This document shows, piece by piece, positions 58,886 to 64,000 of a stretch of DNA of 64,000 bases. Each line of letters begins with the position of its first letter. Within the stretch, counting starts at the first letter, position 1. The stretch comes from Sebastes aleutianus (Eukaryota; Chordata; Actinopteri; Perciformes; Sebastidae), in contig CAKAKS010000062.1 of NCBI GenBank assembly GCA_916700875.1, positions 17,078,460 to 17,142,459 on the forward strand, in the 5' to 3' direction. A program made the position numbers and the translations under genes. The notes under the pieces are model-generated. The model was not told the origin of the DNA. It did not search any database and saw nothing but the letters and a program-made list of their open reading frames with translations.

Positions 58886-59919
58886 TAGGGATGGGTCGGT
58901 CCGGAACGAGCCGGTTCAAAGAGCCGTCTCTTTTAACTGAACGATAAGAGCCGGCTTCCGTCTGACGGTACGTGTCCACAGGCTCCGTGCTTTCCACGCT
59001 CTCCATTCATTGTCTATGTAAGCAGCCGCGCAATGTATTCTGGTAGCGTGGCGTCGCGATTGGAGAGACTAGGCGTCACGACGCCCGCTCCTTATTTGCA
59101 TGAAGTTGAGGGCTCCGCTACTTTATGCAAATCACGGGCGTCCGACGCGACTCGCCACCTCTCGAAACTCCCGATAATCTTTTAAAATAAACGTTGTCGA
59201 TCCAAAATAAAGACAGATTCAGCAACTGCGTGGATTATTTCTTGCCTCAAATGTTTTCAGAAACACATTTCAGTGAACTATTTTCGTGAAATAAGAGAAG
59301 AAAGTTTCCAGACGAGCATCCATACTGGTTCCGGTTTGAAAGCTGGGAGCAGCAGCCAACGGAGGGAAAGCGTTCGTCCAATCAGGTGGGGACAGCCTGT
59401 GTCTAGTGACACGCCCACCAAGCGTCCAATGTTGGGAAGCGTTGCGTCCCCTCGCGATACAAAAAACGCCCCTGTGGACACATACCATGAATGTTGTGTT
59501 AATTACGTCCGTGCGACCAATCAGGTGATGATAGACAAGGATCAAACCATCAAGCAGGGAGGGGCGGGGGTGCGGACGGTCTACAGGTACAGAGCAGGAG
59601 GGAGAAGAGGAGAAAAAGAGAGAGAAATGCGGTGCACGAATAGCAGACAAGATGAGTGACAGTCGGAAACGAAGCAGCATGTAAAATTATGGTATTCTGG
59701 AAATTATAAGGTTTAGTATAATTATATTGAATCATTTAAGTGATATATCTGCACACATACTAATCATAGGTCAAAACAGCTAAAGCTAAATTTGGCTGAA
59801 CTATAAAAGGCAGAAGTGGTAAAATGAAGAGCCGTTTGGGAGCCAAAAGATCCGGCTCTTCTTGGTGAGTTGAGCCAAATGATCTGGCTCACCAAAAAGA
59901 GCCGGACTTCCCATCACTA
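58886..59919. mobile_element. hAT-type element at the prr14 5' end
   Basis: It begins TAGGGATGGGTCGGTCCGGA and ends CTTCCCATCACTA. Target duplications are CTCACTAG (58878-58885) and CTCGCTAG (59920-59927). Arms share the GAGCCGGTT/AAAAAGAGCCG text of 16433-17872. An inner element with termini TACGTGTCCACAGG and CCTGTGGACACATA spans about 58967-59487. Confidence 0.88.
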
Positions 59920-60289
59920 CTCGCTAGATGTGTATCCGTTTGTACGAATCCAACAGCCAGACAGACGGCTCAACCAATCACAGCGCGACTGCACTTCCGC
60001 CCGGAAAGTCTCGACCAATCACAGAAGACTTTGATTACGTCGTAGGTGGAGGGCCAGCCAATAGGAGAGCGATGACAAAAGGGCTACATAAATAAGATTA
60101 CAGTCTTCTCTTATGTCCTCGGGTGACCTAATATCTTTAAAGACCTACATTTTTATTAAGTAGAGGTGTTGAAATTATAGTTAATTTGAAAACATTAATT
60201 AATCACAATTAAATTATCACCAGTGAAAATGTAAGGATTTGTCACATTGATACATTAAACTCATGCAGGGATTACAGAATGGGTATAAA

Positions 60290-60950
60290 ATAAGATAATA
60301 TAAGATATTCCTTTATTAGTCCCACAGTGGGGAAATTTGCAGTGTACAGCAGCAAAGGGGATAGTGCAAAAAACAAGATGCATCATCTAACACAGTAAAA
60401 AAAAGAGCTAAACAAAGTGTAACAAATTTGAACCATTTAAATAGAAGGAAGTATAAAAATAGGAGCAGTATATACAGTATTGACAATAAACAGACTATTA
60501 ACAAAATTGCACAAGTGGAAAATAATATTGCACAGTGAAAATGAAATGAAATTCCACCTGAAAATATCAGGTTATTGTCAGTTTTTGGTGTGTAAGTGGT
60601 CTACTGGGAGCAATGCTGGTTGTGGAGTCTGACAGCTGCAGGAAGGAAAGACCTGTGACAGCGCTCCTTCACACACTTTGGGTGGAGCAACCTGTCGCTG
60701 AAGGAGCTCTCCAGTCCTGAGATGGTGTCCAGTCCAGTTTATTGTTCAGGTGACCACCCAGGTACTTGTAAGATGTCACCATCTCAATGTCCATTCCCTT
60801 ACAGGGCACAGAACTATAGGGGTCAAAGGGGTCGGTGGACTCCTGGGCCAGAGCCTCTGTTTGAAGTGTTAACAATTTCTTGTTGGAAAGTAAATGTACT
60901 CTAAATCTCATACAAAGAGACACAAAATGACTGCAAATGATGCAAAACAA
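60290..60950 (-). mobile_element. L2-type LINE 3' fragment
   Basis: The 3' end (minus strand) reads CCCCACTGTGGGACTAATAA near 60311-60335. Upstream, residues VTSYKYLGGHLNNKLDWT at about 60722-60790 are the reverse transcriptase tail. It is 5'-truncated and broken. Confidence 0.85.
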
Positions 60951-61126
60951 CTAAAAAAAGACTCAAAACAAGTACAAGGAGACACAAGATGGTGTGAATA
61001 CACCTCCCTATTCTGAGAACATGAATTTATTCACGGCAAAAGTGCCATTCAATATTGAGGTTTGGAAAAAAAAGCTGGCTGAATTGACAAGCTAACAGTA
61101 GTATCTTTTCATCTCAACAGTAATAC

Positions 61127-61469
61127 TAGGGCTGTCAGAGTTAACACGATAACGCTAAATCTTTTTAATAACACTAATTTCTTTAATGCATAAATGCAAT
61201 AAATGCAGTACCTGTGAGGGTTTCTGGACAGTATTTGTCATAGTTCTGTGTTGTTAATTGATTTCCAGTAATAATATACATATATTTGCATAAAGCAAGC
61301 ATATTTGCCTACTCCCATGTTGATAAGAGTATTAAATACTTGACAAATCTCCCTTTAAGGTTAATTTTGAATAGATAAAAAATGTGACTAATTTGCTATT
61401 AATCATGATTAATCACAGACAATCATGCGATTTATCACGATTAAATATTTTAATTGATTGACAGCCCTA
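61127..61469. mobile_element. hAT-like MITE with TAGGGCTGTCA termini
   Basis: The termini are TAGGGCTGTCAGAGTTAACA and TTGATTGACAGCCCTA. The flanks AGTAATAC and GTAACTAC are an imperfect match to an 8-bp duplication. Confidence 0.7.
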
Positions 61470-61852
61470 GTAACTACATGCGTAAAATACTCTACAGTAA
61501 CAAAATAATTAAAATAATTATATTAAATGTCAATGTCCAAATGAATGTCAAGTGGGATAACTATTTAAACTTCACTAAATGATCTAAATTAAATCAGTTC
61601 TCAATGAGCGTTAAAATGAACCCACAATGTGATTTGGTTCTAAGAAAACCAATAACAGAGACAGGAAAAACATCTGATAGCAGCACCACATACATGAGTA
61701 ATTTATTTAAAAACAATGTACAGAAAACAAAGCCCCTGTTAAAATGATTTGATACCAAAGCCCTGGATGAAAAGATTGAATATAGACTGAGGGAAAACAT
61801 GACTGCTGAGAGTGATCGTGATGGTTGTGAGTAATTTACTGCTGGACACAAA

Positions 61853-63671
61853 TCATGTATACAGCTCAAAGTCTATTCTCTTGGAGTTGTAGAACTGAGC
61901 TCCCTCCTGTTCGATCCTCTTGCAGTAAACACCAGTGCTGAAATAGCCTTCATCCACCCAACCCTGGAAAACAGACATTAAGAAGATTAAAAACCCACCT
62001 GGCCAGATTGAGGTTAGGAAGAACCAGCCTGCAGCCCAATAATCTAGTAAACATAATGGGATTTACTAACGAGTTTGCAGGTACATAAGTATGCAGGAGA
62101 AAAACAAAATAATTGGGTAAATTATCTCAGCCTGCAGCTCGGTTGGGAAGGATAAAGCAAGCTAGTTATATATATTTATAACACCAAATACACATAATAA
62201 CACAAACTAAATATAGCGTATACTTAAACTGATTTTTTTATGTGTCTAAAATACGTTTTTCTGCTGCCCCCGTCCACAGCACAATATTGCTTTGCTCCCG
62301 TGCTGGTACTCCTGTCTGTTTCTCCAAACTGGGAGTGAACTGACCGTCATCTACTGTAGGTAATACACTGACTATGGATAAGTACCTCATATAACCTCAC
62401 TTCAAAACACCTGAGCTATCCCTTTAAGTTTGTGCGTGTGCTAGATTATACTTTAAAACAGACATAAACTTCTAATATGACGATAAGCATAAAAAACAGA
62501 ACTGTGTCCCGATTCCATACTTGAAAACACCACAAATAAACAAAAGTGGTGTTCTAAGAATGTACTCTTTTATGGATTTATCTCAAAAGGAAACCATACA
62601 TTACCACTGGTACACCGCATCACCTACAAACTCAAGAACTGCTTTTTGATTTTGACTTGGTGTAAGAGAATACCTGCATCTGCTGACTGGTGAAGGGGCC
62701 GAAAACCTCTGAATCATCCTTATTTTCCCATTTGTACTCCCACATCACTTCATCGCTCACTGAGAAGAAAACAAAAACTGAATTAAATAAAACAAGATAT
62801 TTTGTAATGTATTTTGTATTTTATACAAGTAACACTAAGCAACCTTTTGTGTCGTCTTCCTCATCCTTTCTGCCTGTATTCGTCTCGTCAAATTTATCTG
62901 CGAACATGTCAAGTTCATCTTCTTCTTCATCACCATCACCTCCAGGTTTCTTCTCCACAGCTGGTCGCTTGCTGCTCATGCTCTTCATCAAATAGGCCAG
63001 TTTTTCATACGTTTGCTGATAGATCTCAAACATCCCAGATCCAACCAGTCTGTCAGCCAGTGCTGTGAGCTTGTCCAGCTTTTCTGTATCCCTTTTAGCC
63101 TCCTCTGTGGGTTTACTTTCTTCCCTCAGCTTTCCCTTCTTCCGTCCTCCAAGGCCTCCTAGCCGACGGAGCGCTTTGGCAACTGTCTCCCCGGGTAGCA
63201 ACAGTTCGATCACAGCTTCAGTGAGCTGGTGCTGCGTGTAGGATGCCAGCGGGTCCTCTGCAGGCTCCATATCCTCCTCTTCTTCTTCTCCTTCATCGTT
63301 TTCTTGGTTTGCCTGCTTCTCTTCTCTCTTTTTCTCTTCCTCAGCCTCATCCTCATCACCGGCTCTGCGTTTCCGTTTGGCTCCAAGACCTTTCTTCTTT
63401 TGTTTGAAAGGCTGTTCTTTCACTCTCACCTGGAAGAAATAACTTATTATTATGATTGCAAATTGCTTGAAAAGTTTTCAGACATGAAGCAAAAGTCCCT
63501 TAAAAACAATTACCCAGTCAATGTTGTCAAGCCAGTTGTCTCTAATCTGTTCTTCCTTTTTGATGAAATAGTTTCCCTCAGAGTCAAAGTATCCTTCCTG
63601 CATCTCCTCATCCAGGTTGAAAGGTGTAATAGAAACTCCCTCGTCAAAGTCGATTGTTGCTCCCTCTTGGC
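61853..63671 (-). CDS. cd2bp2: CD2BP2 (U5-52K) GYF-domain protein, last four exons (5' part beyond the window)
   Basis: CD2BP2 is a component of the U5 and U4/U6.U5 snRNP that binds proline-rich ligands through its GYF domain. Exons: 63514-63671, 62844-63429, 62674-62759 and 61853-61963. Blocks in order: VSITPFNLDEEMQEGYFDSE, NYFIKKEEQIRDNWLDNIDW; a Lys/Glu-rich stretch; LTEAVIELLLPGETVAKALR; LDMFADKFDE; and the GYF domain VMWEYKWENKDDSEVFGPF, TSQQMQ|GWVDEGYF, ending QFYNSKRIDFELYT-stop. The conserved W-x-Y-x-W, GPF and W-x3-GYF residues are all present. The first exon or exons with the N-terminal nuclear signal lie right of 64000. The donor at 62843 is the weak GTTGCT. Confidence 0.95.
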
Positions 63672-64000
63672 CTGAAAACATAGTTAACATGGTCTCAGCT
63701 GACATAATTACAGCACTGGTATGTAGCAGAAATGGACAAAAATTTCCAGTGTCAAAGAATTCAGCCCCTTCTTGTTAAGAGCGACAACAATTTCTGAAAC
63801 TGGTCCAATATTGAGAGAGAGCGCTGTAGACGGCAGCTGCTCACAGGTTGCAATATGGTGCTATTGGGCCAAGCTGGCACCATCATTTACGTCCACTAAA
63901 AGTGCTTTTTTTTTGCCATGACATGGCTTTGATTGTTATTATAAGTGTCTGACATTATGGAAAGAGTATCGCTCAAGGAGAAGTCTTGTTCTGAAATCTG
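63672..64000. other. cd2bp2 intron (to window edge)
   Basis: No exon is seen. GGTTGCAATATGGTGCTATT near 63847 has a repeat-like look but was not assigned. Confidence 0.5.

Noticed and set aside
59273..59680. Open frames of about 130 codons on both strands upstream of prr14
   Set aside because: They lie wholly inside the hAT-type element and have no recognisable domain.
1..64000. CRISPR arrays, operons, ribosome binding sites, phage genes
   Set aside because: The window is plainly vertebrate nuclear DNA. Tandem repeats here are minisatellites, not spacer arrays.

Overview
This is nuclear DNA from a ray-finned (teleost) fish, probably a percomorph. The evidence is compact multi-exon genes with GT-AG introns, proteins recognisable as vertebrate orthologues, and many short non-autonomous DNA transposons, L2-type LINE tails, simple repeats and minisatellites. 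Exons were assembled by hand from splice signals, codon phase and recalled vertebrate proteins. No alignment or search was run.

Layout: the last two exons of a COX6A gene (+, 1-260); armc5 (-, 1417-7841, seven exons, 1281 aa); a 1.4 kb divergent promoter region holding three tandem copies of a ~450 bp promoter-plus-exon-1 unit (8311-9685); a two-exon Myb/SANT-like gene (+, 9643-11301) convergent with a three-exon HARBI1-like gene (-, 13640-16303); a repeat-rich gap; elob (-, 20040-23861); a THAP-domain/integrase-like fusion gene (-, 26748-32101, eleven coding exons); rusf1 (-, 33248-37617, fourteen exons); a transposon-rich gap (37.6-43.8 kb); tmem265 (+, 43857-44951); prr14 (-, 47068-57274 plus a first exon near 58.8 kb); and the 3' four exons of cd2bp2 (-, 61853-63671), which runs off the right edge.

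From general knowledge, COX6A2, ARMC5, RUSF1, TMEM265, PRR14 and CD2BP2 all lie in human 16p11.2, so this is a conserved block. elob and the two transposon-derived loci sit between its members. The conserved genes have separate jobs: respiration, a CUL3 adaptor, an elongin/cullin adaptor, a membrane protein, a lamina tether and a spliceosomal GYF protein.

The most interesting content is transposon-derived. A Myb-like protein and a Harbinger-type transposase-like protein face each other with open, spliced frames, and the transposase lacks its catalytic acids. A spliced gene joins a THAP zinc-binding domain to a catalytically degenerate integrase fold. The start of the Myb-like gene has been triplicated with its array of ACTACA-type (ZNF143/THAP11-like) promoter motifs. 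A hAT-type element lies at the 5' end of prr14 and may supply its start codon.
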